NCBI GenBank assembly: GCA_035528395.1
Contig: DATKYR010000079.1
Span: 1 to 64,000, forward strand
Source: NIOZ-UU13 sp035528395
GTDB lineage: Bacteria; Planctomycetota; Phycisphaerae; Sedimentisphaerales; Anaerobacaceae
Direction: 5' to 3'
DNA: 64,000 nt
The notes under the pieces are model-generated. The model was given only the letters and a program-made list of their open reading frames with translations. It did no database searches and was not told the DNA's origin. Shown here one piece after another: positions 7,569 to 17,742 of the stretch. Made by a program: the position numbers and the translations under genes. Positions within the stretch are counted from its first letter, which is position 1, and each line of letters opens with the position of its first letter.

Positions 7569-9911
7569 TCAGGGCAGGCTTTGCTGTTTGAAAAGTTCGA
7601 GCCATTTTTTGATTTCCTGAGCAAAGTTTTGGTCTCCCGCGGCGCTGGCGAGGTCAAGCGCCTTTTGTGCAAACAGAGAGGCCTGGCGGAATTGTCGTGC
7701 CTCGCCATAGTTCATTGCCAGCAGGTAATGCAGCATCGGCGAAGTGTCAATACCCGGCTTAAGCCGCACGGCTTCGGAGTAATGTTTGAGGGCCTGGTCG
7801 AGCTCTCTCTGCTCAGCCAGCGCCAAGGCGAAGCCGTAGTGGGCTTCGGCGTGGTTCGGGTCAAGCCTGACCGCCTCGGAGAAATTGACCAGAGCTTGCT
7901 TTGACTTTCCCGTGTAAAACAGCGCCCGGCCAAGATTAAGCTGCATATTCGCAGCGTTGTACTGTTTATCGAGGCCATCCGGCATACGTCGCAAAGCCTC
8001 CGATAGATGCTTTACGGCCTCGTCGAATTTTCTCTGGTGCAGCAGTGCCATACCTAAATCGTGATGTATGCGGGGGTCAGCCGGATTAAGTTGTATGGCC
8101 TTATAATAATGTTCCATTCCCTCTTTATGTATCCGTTTGACATTGTACAGAAGAAAGCCAAGCCTGAGGTGTGCTTCGGCGTTGTTCGGATTTAGCTCCA
8201 GTGCGTTTTTGTACTCCTGTATCGCGTTATCCGCGTCGCCGGCTTTGAAGAATTCATTTGCGGCCCTTATAAAAGAATAATCGTTCAGGAATTTATCGTG
8301 GATTTTCCTGATGGCGTAGGGCTTAGTATTGATAAACTCAGGTATGTTGGCGGCTCGGTCGGGGGAGGTAAAGTGTGACAACAGGACAGCAGGTGTGCTT
8401 TGTCCATGGTCGTCGATGTGAGTGAGGAAAAGCTGGGTGTAAGCTGAATTTGCTTTTGAAGAAAATACCAGCCATTTTCCGTTTGGAGAGAAGCTGTGCC
8501 AGGAGTTCATCCGGGTTGTGTTGGCCCGCAGTCTTACGGCTTTGCCGCCTTCGGCCGGTATGATGTAGAGTTCGCTGTCGGGCTGAAGCAGCATATAACT
8601 TTTGGCTTTGCAGAATACAATCCATTTGCCGTCGGGCGAATACTTCGCGAAGAAGTTGCTCATGCCGTTGGCCGAAGCCCCTTCGATTGGCTCGGGGCTG
8701 CCGCCTTTTCCATCATTAAACGGAATCCTGTACAAGTCGAACAAAAAAGGCTTTCCGTCTTCGGTGAATTCCCTGCACTCTTCGCGGGTCAGTAGCACAT
8801 TACCCTTGCCCAGGGTATGCTTGAGGTCGTATGCTTCGGCCCTGGCGAAAACGATGTATTTGCCATCGGGGCTCCAGGCCGGGTTGCTCTGGACGTATTG
8901 CGGGTCATCGGCTCCCGGCAATGACTGGAAAGTACGTGTTTGGGTGTCGTATATGCACAGGATGCCTTTGATGGGGAAAAATAGCTGTGAAAAGGCCAGA
9001 GGCGGCATCGGAACAAAAACGGATTTGTCCTTTACGGTACTGACGACGAATCTGCCGTCCGGTGAGACCTGAGAAAGCAGTCCGAAGGTCTGTTCCCCAT
9101 CTTCCTTCCTGTAATCATTCCAGGTTATGATGTCGCTGGTGGCAAGAAGCATTTGCTCTGCAGTGCGTGTGATAACGTATGAGCCTTTACTGTTGGCATA
9201 ATCCACATCCATTGCGAGGACTTTGCCGTCGGCGGAAAAGGAATGGCAGTTTCCACAAACCGGTACTTTCTCCAGGACAATCGGAGGCTGTTTCGGCGAA
9301 GAGATGGTGCCAAAACGCCACCGGATTTGCGAGGGGTCCTTGACGGCGTCAATAAAGGGCAGGTTCACTTCCCGATAAAACAATGGTGCTCCAACCTGGT
9401 CTTTGGATGTTTTGATTGAGATTTTGCCTGCCGAGAGGATTTTTCCCCGGTTCCGGCGACTGACACCCAGGATGGTAACCATTGCGTGGTTTTCCAGGGA
9501 GCGTTTTTTTATGACCTCCCATTGTGCCGGCTTGGGTGTCCACTGGTTTTCCCGGACGAGGAAATTCATCCCATTAGAAATCTTCGCTTTTTGGCCGGCA
9601 TTCTCACCCCTTTTGGAATTTCTAACGGAATTCATACGACCCTGGTCGTCCTGGAACTTGATGGTTATAAGCCAGGTGTCAGAAGTCGAGTCAGCATCTT
9701 CCCAGTGAAATGTAGGGGGCACAATTTCCGGGGGAAAAAGCGTCTCATTAAGTGGATAGCGAATCGTCAAGCCATCGTACTCGGCATCATCCCGATAAAG
9801 TGCTAATATGTTTTCTATTCGAGGCCCGGGCACATAGAGAGCGGTTAGTATTACTACGACAATAACCACTATGCTAATGCCCATAGCAAGATATAAGGAT
9901 GGTTTTCGCAT
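7569..9911 (-). CDS. Membrane-anchored PD40 propeller protein with CxxCH and TPR domain
   Basis: This 780-residue protein has one N-terminal membrane helix (about 7-27) and is otherwise extracytoplasmic. A beta-rich region (30-190) is followed by 'VCGNCHSF' (Cys219, Cys222, His223), a single c-type haem-binding motif or a metal site. TolB/PD40-like propeller blades come next ('SPDGRFVVSTVKD', 'SPDGKYIVFARAE', 'SPDGKWIVFCKAK', 'SPNGKWLVFSSKA'). Four to five TPR repeats fill about 550-770. Residues 92-117 come from an in-frame palindromic insert that the neighbouring paralogue (10202-11818) lacks. It appears to work with that paralogue and the DUF6057-like protein upstream in a cell-envelope system of unknown purpose. 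Confidence 0.8.
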   Translation of the reverse strand: MRKPSLYLAMGISIVVIVVVILTALYVPGPRIENILALYRDDAEYDGLTIRYPLNETLFPPEIVPPTFHWEDADSTSDTWLITIKFQDDQGRMNSVRNSKRGENAGQKAKISNGMNFLVRENQWTPKPAQWEVIKKRSLENHAMVTILGVSRRNRGKILSAGKISIKTSKDQVGAPLFYREVNLPFIDAVKDPSQIRWRFGTISSPKQPPIVLEKVPVCGNCHSFSADGKVLAMDVDYANSKGSYVITRTAEQMLLATSDIITWNDYRKEDGEQTFGLLSQVSPDGRFVVSTVKDKSVFVPMPPLAFSQLFFPIKGILCIYDTQTRTFQSLPGADDPQYVQSNPAWSPDGKYIVFARAEAYDLKHTLGKGNVLLTREECREFTEDGKPFLFDLYRIPFNDGKGGSPEPIEGASANGMSNFFAKYSPDGKWIVFCKAKSYMLLQPDSELYIIPAEGGKAVRLRANTTRMNSWHSFSPNGKWLVFSSKANSAYTQLFLTHIDDHGQSTPAVLLSHFTSPDRAANIPEFINTKPYAIRKIHDKFLNDYSFIRAANEFFKAGDADNAIQEYKNALELNPNNAEAHLRLGFLLYNVKRIHKEGMEHYYKAIQLNPADPRIHHDLGMALLHQRKFDEAVKHLSEALRRMPDGLDKQYNAANMQLNLGRALFYTGKSKQALVNFSEAVRLDPNHAEAHYGFALALAEQRELDQALKHYSEAVRLKPGIDTSPMLHYLLAMNYGEARQFRQASLFAQKALDLASAAGDQNFAQEIKKWLELFKQQSLP
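9569..9630 (-). repeat. In-frame palindromic element A (TTAGAA/TTCTAAC family)
   Basis: On the plus strand the arms are TCCCATTAGAA (9569-9579) and TTCTAACGGAA (9620-9630), 62 bp end to end. It lies within the PD40/TPR gene and is translated as about 'NSVRNSK...KISNGMNF'. The left part (CCCATTAGAAATCTTCGC) closely matches element F at 19981. Deleting it gives a sequence that aligns smoothly with the paralogue encoded at 10202-11818. Confidence 0.65.
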
Positions 9912-10027
9912 CTATTTTATTTCCATTCAACCAGCACCAATTAGGCGTGAGTCTAAGCTCAATTGGTGCCGGATAAGTCAAGCATACTCCATATCTTAAA
10001 TATCGTAGATGGGAAAAAGAAGCTTAA

Positions 10028-10086
10028 CCTCGTTAGAAATAAATCGACAGAAAGATTATCATACATGTTTTTGTTTTCTAACGGGG
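10028..10086 (+). repeat. Intergenic palindromic element E (TTAGAA/TTCTAAC family)
   Basis: The arms CCTCGTTAGAA and TTCTAACGGGG are separated by 37 bp in the gap between the two PD40 genes. The right arm continues CTAACTGCAAAACGAAGC, similar to the continuation of element F (TTAAATACAAAACAG). The surrounding 290-bp gap holds no gene. A separate inverted repeat, CACCAATT...AATTGGTG, lies about 9938-9968. Confidence 0.6.
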
Positions 10087-10201
10087 CTAACTGCAAAACG
10101 AAGCTTTCTGTTAAAAAAGTATTTGTTTTTTGGACTGCAACAAACCTGTCAGACGCGTGCGTATCCGTATTATAGGGCTAAAATTGTCCACATTCGGAGG
10201 A

Positions 10202-11818
10202 TTATTCGCGTTCGGTCAGCCACGGCTGAACAGGCTCAGGAGGCGCTCCGGCTTTTGGCGTAGCCATAGTAACAGGGAACGGGGCCGATATTTTTCGAGA
10301 GCCGCGAACCACCCGGCCCAGTGTTTCTTTTGTTACTCTAACAGGCTCCCGTACCAGCTCCGGGACACTGTAAGTCCAAAGGCAGGAGTCGTAATAGGTC
10401 GGGTCTTTCTGTGACAATAACAGGGGCTTATACGCCTTGCCTTGTTGGTCAACGTAGCTAATATAGGTTCTTGTAAAAACCCCATTTTTCCTTTTACTGC
10501 TGAAAGCTATCCATCGGCCGTTACTGGACCAGCTATGCCAGGATTCACTTTTGTCGCTGTTGATTTCCAGCCGGTGGTATTCATACCTGCCGGTTCGCTG
10601 GACGGCTTCGAGGTCTATCAGGTACAGGTCGCTGCTTTTCTGGTAAACGGGGAAGCAGCCATAATTGCACATACAAAATAAAAGCCAGCGTCCATCGGGA
10701 CTGATACGAGGCAGGAGAATGCTCAGGCCTGTATCCTTAGCTGAGAGGACGGTTTCCAGTTCGCCCCACTTATCGCGGTCGATGTCGTAACTTATTCGGA
10801 CCAGGTCGTACTTGATTTCGTCGAAGTAATCAGGAATAACGTTACGGTCCGACCACGATAGCGGTGCGCTGCAGAAATACAAATAACGACCGTCAGGCGA
10901 CCAGGTAGGATAGGTTTCGAGTCGGTCCTTTTTGGAAATCTGAGGCGAAGTTTTTATGGTCTTAGAGTCAACCAGGTAGTAAGCCAGCAGGGAATCAAGG
11001 TCAATCACGTCACGTACCTCAGTTCTGGCCGAATGAAAGAACTGCTGCACCATGTTTACGGAATATGCCGCGACCCGGCCGGTTGGATGCCACGATGTAT
11101 ATCCGAATTTTGCCCCAATCTTGTTGACTACGCCGTCTTCGAGAAGCAGGACGGAGCTGCCATACACCGCGCTGCGGATGCCGATAAACATTTTGTCGGT
11201 GCGATTGTTACAGAATGTGTGACAGTTAAGACAGCCATGATTGAGGTATCCATTGTCTAATACGAGTGATTCATCAAAACTATTTAGATTGCGCTGATAG
11301 ATGCCCATGTTCCTCCAGATTCGATGACCCGGCCGAATCTTTCTGTATACCAGAAACGCATCTATATCTTCATCGGCGATCTTATTAGTAATGGTGGAAA
11401 AACGGTTCCATTGGTCGTTTGCCGTCTTCACAAAGACATCAAAACTTAACTGTTCTCCGCGATTGGCATTAAGAAGCTCGTGCCACCGGCTCTGGGGAAT
11501 CATAATCTCCGGTGTGTCGCTGAATATCTCAATCGGTTTTCCTTTTTTAGAGTGTATTTTTACGAAATAGCCTGAGCCATCCTGTTGTATGAGAAAGTTT
11601 AAGGGTGCGATATTGGGCGGTACAACCGAGCCGGAATAATCGGGACTGATTCCTGGATGGCGATTGATGACGCTGTATTGCGTGATTGTTACTTTTTTGC
11701 CGCGGAAGGCGTAAAACACGACGGTAATTATAAGTGCACAGGTTATAAGTGCGTAAATTATTTCAGCTTTTATATTTTTATGTTTTTTTGCGTTGGTCGG
11801 CTTTTGCACTTGAGTCAT
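10202..11818 (-). CDS. Membrane-anchored PD40/TolB-like propeller protein with CxxCH
   Basis: This 538-residue protein has a cytoplasmic Lys-rich N-terminus, one membrane helix (about 20-40) and a large outer domain. It shares the layout of the downstream 780-residue protein: a beta-rich domain, then 'GCLNCHTFC' (Cys196, Cys199, His200), then propeller blades with 'SPDGRYLYFCSAP', 'SPDGRWLLFCMCN' and 'SSNGRWIAFSSKR'. It lacks the TPR tail and the palindromic insert. Its ATG overlaps the stop of the DUF6057-like gene by 4 bp (ATGA), so the two are translationally coupled. Bacteroidota also pair TolB-like and DUF6057 proteins, as far as I recall. The CxxCH could bind haem, but a single motif is weak evidence for a cytochrome. 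Confidence 0.8.
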   Translation of the reverse strand: MTQVQKPTNAKKHKNIKAEIIYALITCALIITVVFYAFRGKKVTITQYSVINRHPGISPDYSGSVVPPNIAPLNFLIQQDGSGYFVKIHSKKGKPIEIFSDTPEIMIPQSRWHELLNANRGEQLSFDVFVKTANDQWNRFSTITNKIADEDIDAFLVYRKIRPGHRIWRNMGIYQRNLNSFDESLVLDNGYLNHGCLNCHTFCNNRTDKMFIGIRSAVYGSSVLLLEDGVVNKIGAKFGYTSWHPTGRVAAYSVNMVQQFFHSARTEVRDVIDLDSLLAYYLVDSKTIKTSPQISKKDRLETYPTWSPDGRYLYFCSAPLSWSDRNVIPDYFDEIKYDLVRISYDIDRDKWGELETVLSAKDTGLSILLPRISPDGRWLLFCMCNYGCFPVYQKSSDLYLIDLEAVQRTGRYEYHRLEINSDKSESWHSWSSNGRWIAFSSKRKNGVFTRTYISYVDQQGKAYKPLLLSQKDPTYYDSCLWTYSVPELVREPVRVTKETLGRVVRGSRKISAPFPVTMATPKAGAPPEPVQPWLTERE

Positions 11819-13734
11819 TTTTTCGTTCCTGAAGGTGCATATATATAATAGAAGAGGTAGGTGTTACGAAAGTTTTTTGAAAGCTCTTTGAAGGCGGCTT
11901 GTTTGTCTGCCCCGTAACTGCTGAGGAGGCGGCTAAAGTCTTCGATCTGCTGACGCAGTTGAGGATTTGGCTGGTAGCTGCTCAGATTGAGAGGTTTTCC
12001 TGTTCCGTAAACATAGATAAGGGACGCTTCTTCGTAATGTGTGGGTATCCTGGGATAGCCGAAATCCTGCAAACGCTCGATGTTCTGTACTAATTTGCCT
12101 AAATGCTTGTTTAACATAAACCAGGCCATTAGATATTCAAAGGCCATACGGTTTTGTTTGTTCTTTTCCAAAAGCCGCAACAACATCTTTTCAACAGAAA
12201 CGATAGTGTATCCGAAATCCTTCTGCAGACACAGCGAACGTAAGCGCTGAATCTCCGTATCCTCTGAAAGGTCGGGGTCGGACTTCAAACGGGCCAGATA
12301 GTAATGAGCCCAGTCTGCGTCGAACAAGGTTTTACTGAGTGCCCCAAGGTAAACCCGGGCCGAATCGTAGTTTGCCTTTACCATATTTATCAAGGCCAGT
12401 CTCTGTAAAACCATGGGGCGGTCCCCAAGCCCTTCGAGACAATCGGTCAAGGCGTTTTCGGCTATATTAATAAGGCCGAGGTCTAAATAGACATCGAAGA
12501 TCTGCCAGTCTACCCATTTGTAGCCAGTATCGGACAGAAACAGGTAATCCGGATTCTGGGGCCAGGAGAACATATCGTAGTTGAGCCGGCCGGTATGATA
12601 TAAAGCCCTGTTGATTGCGTGGGCTATGAAGGGATTGGTGGGATTGCTTCGAGCGGATTTGAGCAATTCCGGCCACATCTTGTGGTAAGCATAGTAATCA
12701 ACCTTAAACCGGATTTTAAGATTCTCATCGCTGGAAAGAAAAACGGCGCTGCCGGCAACAGCAAGCAAAAGCAGTGATTCGATGCCCCATCTGAGTTTTG
12801 GTGAGTGTCTAAACCAGGATAATATCTTTGCCGGTCGGTTAGAAGATTTATTTCGCTTTTTTGCGGGCTTTTTATTGGGCCGGCCTTTTACAAAATGGAG
12901 TCGTTGCCTGAGTATTTGCCAAAGACCGGATGCAAGAAGTGTCAAAGGCGGGAGCAGATAAAGCAGATAGACTATTGTCACTCCTCTTTTGCGAGATTCG
13001 TAATAGAGAATTTTCCAGGAGAAAGGTAGTAAATTGCTAAAGGCATCGATAATACTAACGCGGAAGACCAGAAGTCCCACTACATACGGAATAACAACAG
13101 CGGATAACAAATAAAACAGGCCCGTCTTCCATCGGGACCTGAAAAACAGTTCATAAATGGCACATACAACTACGAAAAGCAGGAATGCTCCACCGGCAAG
13201 ATAATACATAATTACGGACAAGGACAGAAAAGTGCCCAAATAGCGGGAAATCGCAGTTTGTGATAAAGTCATCTTTAAGTACAAGCATACGAGAAGCAAG
13301 GCGGTTAAAAATGCCAGTGTTGTGGGAAAGTGATAGGTATACCGGGTATAGAGAATAAGCAGAAGAATCGGCGGAATAAAGCGCATCCAGCGAAATCTCG
13401 GTAAGTTCGTGGCTTTCGACAGATAATCTATACATACACTGAGCAGCCAGGCCTGCACTGTTACAACAAGGGCGCCTGCCCAGGAATAATAGAAGAGCTG
13501 GGACAGGAAAGCTGAGAGGTATTCAAGAGGACCGCCCGGGTATGATAGAAATGTACTAAAAAAAGCCCAGCCTTTGTAAAAGACGGGGAAATTTGTAATA
13601 ACGCCGGCCCCGTAATAGATAAGCCGCAGGTCAACACAAAACCATACGTACAGATAGAAAAGTACAAAAAAGATAAAGCTTCGGCTCGCCCCCCCAATGA
13701 CCCAACCCGATAATTTTCGAAGTGAACCGGGCAT
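11815..13734 (-). CDS. DUF6057-like polytopic membrane protein
   Basis: From the ATG at 13734 this is a 639-residue protein. The first half has about ten hydrophobic helices, with a YPGG motif ('SYPGGPLEYLSAFLSQLFYY') between the second and third. A basic stretch ('KGRPNKKPAKKRNKSSNRPAK') precedes the last helix, and a helical, TPR-like C-terminal half follows. The open frame extends upstream to a TTG at 13815, but the extra 27 residues are not hydrophobic and a GGAG lies just before 13734, so I prefer the ATG. The pattern fits the DUF6057 family of unknown function. It is first in a three-gene minus-strand cluster with the two CxxCH propeller proteins. Confidence 0.75.
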   Translation of the reverse strand: MPGSLRKLSGWVIGGASRSFIFFVLFYLYVWFCVDLRLIYYGAGVITNFPVFYKGWAFFSTFLSYPGGPLEYLSAFLSQLFYYSWAGALVVTVQAWLLSVCIDYLSKATNLPRFRWMRFIPPILLLILYTRYTYHFPTTLAFLTALLLVCLYLKMTLSQTAISRYLGTFLSLSVIMYYLAGGAFLLFVVVCAIYELFFRSRWKTGLFYLLSAVVIPYVVGLLVFRVSIIDAFSNLLPFSWKILYYESRKRGVTIVYLLYLLPPLTLLASGLWQILRQRLHFVKGRPNKKPAKKRNKSSNRPAKILSWFRHSPKLRWGIESLLLLAVAGSAVFLSSDENLKIRFKVDYYAYHKMWPELLKSARSNPTNPFIAHAINRALYHTGRLNYDMFSWPQNPDYLFLSDTGYKWVDWQIFDVYLDLGLINIAENALTDCLEGLGDRPMVLQRLALINMVKANYDSARVYLGALSKTLFDADWAHYYLARLKSDPDLSEDTEIQRLRSLCLQKDFGYTIVSVEKMLLRLLEKNKQNRMAFEYLMAWFMLNKHLGKLVQNIERLQDFGYPRIPTHYEEASLIYVYGTGKPLNLSSYQPNPQLRQQIEDFSRLLSSYGADKQAAFKELSKNFRNTYLFYYIYAPSGTKK

Positions 13735-13998
13735 TACTCCTGTCCCACAAAATATCTTTATTGAAGTTCGTTCCGTACCAATTGAGCAGACCAATTGGTG
13801 AGGGATAAAGAACAAGCGTATTAAAATAATATCTTATTCGGCTCAAAAGTGCACTTGCTTTTCGGATTTCCGTTTTGCAATACGTGAAAAAATAACGAAA
13901 AAAGTACAAAACTGTAACAAAACGGTAACACTCGGTTGTCATAATTGTTCTTGTTAAAGTAACCATTTTTTATTAATCTATTTGAAAGGAGCACGATT

Positions 13999-16900
13999 AT
14001 GGAAAGGTTGAAGAACATCACAATAATCTTTTTATTGGCGGTCGGCCTCCTTAGCTCCGTCGTTCTTGCCAAATCTGCAAGTACACTGCTGCAGGAAGGG
14101 CTGTACGCCGAGCAGGTTGATGGCGACATCGACGCGGCCATCAGAATCTATGGGCAAATAATTGCAGATACTTCCGCCCAGAGGTCTCACATCGCCCAGG
14201 CAATGTATCGGCAGGGTATGTGCTATCTTAAGAAGCAAGATGAACAGCAGGCCAAGGAAGTTTTTGGAAAGCTGGTCGCAAACTTCAGTGACCAGACCAA
14301 AATCGTAGATAAGGTCAAGCCTATGCTGGACGAGCTGGGCAATGCCGACCCGGCAGCCCTGATGCCGCCTGAGACCTTAATCTACATCGAGATAGGCAGC
14401 CCCGGCAAGCAAATTGAAACCATCCTGAACATGCTCAAAGGAACTCCATTTGAAAATCCTCTTTCAGTCCTCGGTGGTGGCAAAGGCCCTGGGCCGGGTG
14501 GTAGATCGCCCGGAGATATGATGGCTGCTCTTATGAATCCGGCTATGATGGCTGAATTCAAGAAAATCCGGGGAATGGGAGTAGGTATTACCGGTCTTGC
14601 TCAAAATAATCCACCGGTCATAGCGGTGCTGTTTCCCGGAAAGAGCGATGCCCTGCGGGGCTTAATCTTAGCGGCACTCGGTATGGTTGGAACACCGGGC
14701 GAGCCTATCGAAGGTATGCAGACCGTGACTATTGCAGGCACGGCAGGTGTCGCTTACGATGATAATATAGTAATCATTGCACAGCCAGCGGGGCAATTGA
14801 CCTGGTCTGTCAAGCAATACAAGGGTCCTACCAGTAAGCCGACACTTGCTTCAAATAACAAGTCGTTTGCAAAGATCAACAAAAAAGCACGACAGGAAAA
14901 TGCTCTGACTCTTTGGGCGAACGTCGATGAAGTATTCGCAGGTCTTTCAAAAATATTTCCAGAAGGCAGCATTCCCGGCCAAATTCGTATCGCCGACGGC
15001 TTTGCCGATTTTAAGAATATCGACGATTTGATTATCTTTTGCAACATTCAGGAAAACGGAATAGCTTTCGAGAATAACATAGCTTTTAAGGATGGACACC
15101 GCTGCCTTGCGTACAACCTGATTCGTACACCGAATCTTAGCAGGGCCGGCTTCGAGGCCGTTCCATCTGAGGCGGTTGCGCTGGTCAGTGTGGCTTTAGG
15201 TGAGGCTGAAAGTGCCCAAGCTATGGCTGCAGGTAAAAGCATTAAAAGTCTGACAGGCCTTGACATCGGCAGAGAAATCTTTGCAAATATCGAACAGATA
15301 ACCCTGTTTGCCTTGCCACCCGAGAGCACTTCCAACGCAGACCTCCCGGGAATACCTCCAATAGCAAACAATCTTGGAGTGGCAGTAACCAGTCACAATC
15401 CACAACAGACTCGCGAAATCTTGACCCAATTGTTAACGGTAGCTAATCTGGTAACGGGCCAATCTGCAAGTGATAAGCCCGAGCAGGGTACCGGCAAGTA
15501 TCAAATTGGACTTGTCAACAATCAGAAACTCTACTGTTATATGAACCAGATGAACAAGACCACTGTCTTGTCGTTAAACCCGGATGTCGTAGAGACTTCG
15601 GTTTCGGCAATCAAGAGGCGCAGGTCGGTCTGTACAGACGGGCCCTTACAAGAAGCTGTAAACAAGCTGTCACCAACGACCAGCAAACTGGTGCTGGTTA
15701 ACGTTGGCGGAGGGATACGGGTTGCCGATGCTTTTCTAAATGCGACATACGATAACCCGCGAAATCCAGCGCATAAAACATTGGCTCAGTTAGCGCAGGC
15801 CTGTGATAAAACCAGCATCCAGTTCCACACCGATGAGAGGATTAACAACTTTAACGCGCGCTTCAGCATAGACCAATTGCCGCCACTGGATAACGTATTT
15901 CCTCTGCTAATGCAACTATCCCAGACTGACCCCACAGCGAAGGTCAAGGCTACGAAGCCCGAGCCACGTGACGGAGCGACGATTGGCTTAACAAGCGTGT
16001 CAAAACTGGAGTGGAAGCCGGGGGTGAATGCTAAATCGCACAAAGTTTATTTCGGCACAAAGATTGAAGAGCTTTCACTTCTGGCTGAAGTGCAAGGATC
16101 CGGTTATGACGAATTGCCGGAGCTGGAAGAAGGCGCCAAGTATTTCTGGCGTGTCGATGAAGTTTGGGCCGATGGCACCGTTATAACCGGGGATGTTTGG
16201 AGCTTCACTATAGGCAAGCTGGTGGGCTGGTGGAAGTTTGACGAGACCGAAGGTGGTAATGCCAGTGATTCGTCCTCCAACAACAATGTCGGCAAGCTTT
16301 TTGGCAATCCACAGTGGCGGCCATCCGCTGGCAAAGTCGGCGGCGCACTGGAGTTTGATGGCGTGGATGACTATGTAGAGACTGATTATGCAACCGACTT
16401 GCCTGCCTGGACTGTAGCAGTCTGGGTAAATAGTCCCGCCGCACCTTCGTCAGCATGGCCAAGCGGGCCGGTTCATCGCGAGAAGAATTATCAGGTTAAC
16501 TGGAACCACGGCACGGGCAACTTTCGAGGGTCGGCGGGTATCAGTGTAGGAGGAGAATGGCACCCCGCGAGTTTCGGAAACTTACAGGCCGATAAGTGGT
16601 ATCACCTTGTGGCGACTTATGACGGAGAGAATCTCAAGGCTTACAAAGATGGCGTCTTAATCACGAATAATTCAGCTCCTTCAGGTACCCCAGATGCCGA
16701 AAGTGCGACTCTGAAATTCGGTAAACATTCGACGTCTTCCGATTATTTCGGCGGTACCATTGACGATGTTCGTATTTATAACTATGCTCTGTCACCAGAT
16801 GAGATCAAAGCACTTAGCAATGTCACAGCCACTGAGCCCCGGCCGATTAACCGGGCCGTGTTAGACGCGACCACAAAAGTGGAACTAAGCTGGACACCTG

Positions 16901-17739
16901 GGATAGGAGCGGCTGGCCACAAAGTATATTTCGGCACAAAACCAGATGAATTATCAATGTTGGGCGAAGTGACAAGTCCAGCCTATACCGAATTGCCATC
17001 CCTGGAAAAGGATACAGAGTATTACTGGCGCGTTGATAAGGTCCAGAGCAATGGTGCGGTTGTTTCCGGAGAGCTCTGGAGTTTCACAACGAGCGGTAAG
17101 CTGATCGGCTGGTGGAAGTTTGACGGCGACGCCAACGACAGCTCCGGCAATGGCAATAACGGCACCGAAAATGGCGACCCGACGTATGTGGCAGGCAAGA
17201 TTGGCCAGGCAATTAGCTTTGACGGCGAGGGCGACCGCATCGAGGTTCCCGCTACTGTTGCAGGTAATCCTGAGCTGTTCCCGGCTACGGCTATTTCGGC
17301 ATCAACATGGGTCAGGTCAACCGCCTCTGCCAATTCACTTTATTCTCTCGTTCGCCATGAGTTCCACTTCACACCGCTGCAGACATTCGCCGGCGGTGCT
17401 TGGGCCACCGCATTTACAGATCAGGATGGATCAAGGGCGCTGCATAGCACGAGATTCGATTGGAGCAAGATCAACGATGGCAAGTGGCACCACTTTGCCG
17501 TCACTTATAACAACGGTATCCACGAGGTTTGGATTGACGGTACGAAGGAAGTATCCAACAACTTTGGCTCTTACCCATTATGGACGGGAGATAATCAGCC
17601 GTGGGTGTTTGGCGGAAGGGAGCGCGTCGAAGGAAGAGACGACGAAGACTACCCTGGGGAACTCGATGACGTTCGCATTTACAACTATGCTCTTAGTGAG
17701 AGTGAGATTAAGGCACTTTACAACGAAGGAAAGAAATAG
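13999..17739 (+). CDS. Exported giant protein with two LamG modules
   Basis: A strong AAAGGAG precedes the ATG. The 1246-residue product has a signal peptide (residues 1-24, cut after 'VLA'), a short TPR-like region (30-105, 'AIRIYGQIIADT'), and a roughly 500-residue region I cannot assign. It ends in a duplicated module: an Fn3-like segment ('HKVYFGTKIEELSLLAEV...YFWRVDEV') and a LamG/concanavalin-like domain, at about 660-935 and again at 955-1240. Both LamG copies start 'WWKFD' and end 'DDVRIYNYALS'. Such domains bind carbohydrate or protein. The stop is 3 bp before a histidine kinase start, so the protein may be the sensed or regulated partner of that kinase. Confidence 0.8.
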   Translation: MERLKNITIIFLLAVGLLSSVVLAKSASTLLQEGLYAEQVDGDIDAAIRIYGQIIADTSAQRSHIAQAMYRQGMCYLKKQDEQQAKEVFGKLVANFSDQTKIVDKVKPMLDELGNADPAALMPPETLIYIEIGSPGKQIETILNMLKGTPFENPLSVLGGGKGPGPGGRSPGDMMAALMNPAMMAEFKKIRGMGVGITGLAQNNPPVIAVLFPGKSDALRGLILAALGMVGTPGEPIEGMQTVTIAGTAGVAYDDNIVIIAQPAGQLTWSVKQYKGPTSKPTLASNNKSFAKINKKARQENALTLWANVDEVFAGLSKIFPEGSIPGQIRIADGFADFKNIDDLIIFCNIQENGIAFENNIAFKDGHRCLAYNLIRTPNLSRAGFEAVPSEAVALVSVALGEAESAQAMAAGKSIKSLTGLDIGREIFANIEQITLFALPPESTSNADLPGIPPIANNLGVAVTSHNPQQTREILTQLLTVANLVTGQSASDKPEQGTGKYQIGLVNNQKLYCYMNQMNKTTVLSLNPDVVETSVSAIKRRRSVCTDGPLQEAVNKLSPTTSKLVLVNVGGGIRVADAFLNATYDNPRNPAHKTLAQLAQACDKTSIQFHTDERINNFNARFSIDQLPPLDNVFPLLMQLSQTDPTAKVKATKPEPRDGATIGLTSVSKLEWKPGVNAKSHKVYFGTKIEELSLLAEVQGSGYDELPELEEGAKYFWRVDEVWADGTVITGDVWSFTIGKLVGWWKFDETEGGNASDSSSNNNVGKLFGNPQWRPSAGKVGGALEFDGVDDYVETDYATDLPAWTVAVWVNSPAAPSSAWPSGPVHREKNYQVNWNHGTGNFRGSAGISVGGEWHPASFGNLQADKWYHLVATYDGENLKAYKDGVLITNNSAPSGTPDAESATLKFGKHSTSSDYFGGTIDDVRIYNYALSPDEIKALSNVTATEPRPINRAVLDATTKVELSWTPGIGAAGHKVYFGTKPDELSMLGEVTSPAYTELPSLEKDTEYYWRVDKVQSNGAVVSGELWSFTTSGKLIGWWKFDGDANDSSGNGNNGTENGDPTYVAGKIGQAISFDGEGDRIEVPATVAGNPELFPATAISASTWVRSTASANSLYSLVRHEFHFTPLQTFAGGAWATAFTDQDGSRALHSTRFDWSKINDGKWHHFAVTYNNGIHEVWIDGTKEVSNNFGSYPLWTGDNQPWVFGGRERVEGRDDEDYPGELDDVRIYNYALSESEIKALYNEGKK

Positions 17740-17742
17740 TAA

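Noticed and set aside
9240..11240. Multihaem cytochrome genes
   Set aside because: Each propeller protein has only one CxxCH, and no other cytochrome features are visible.
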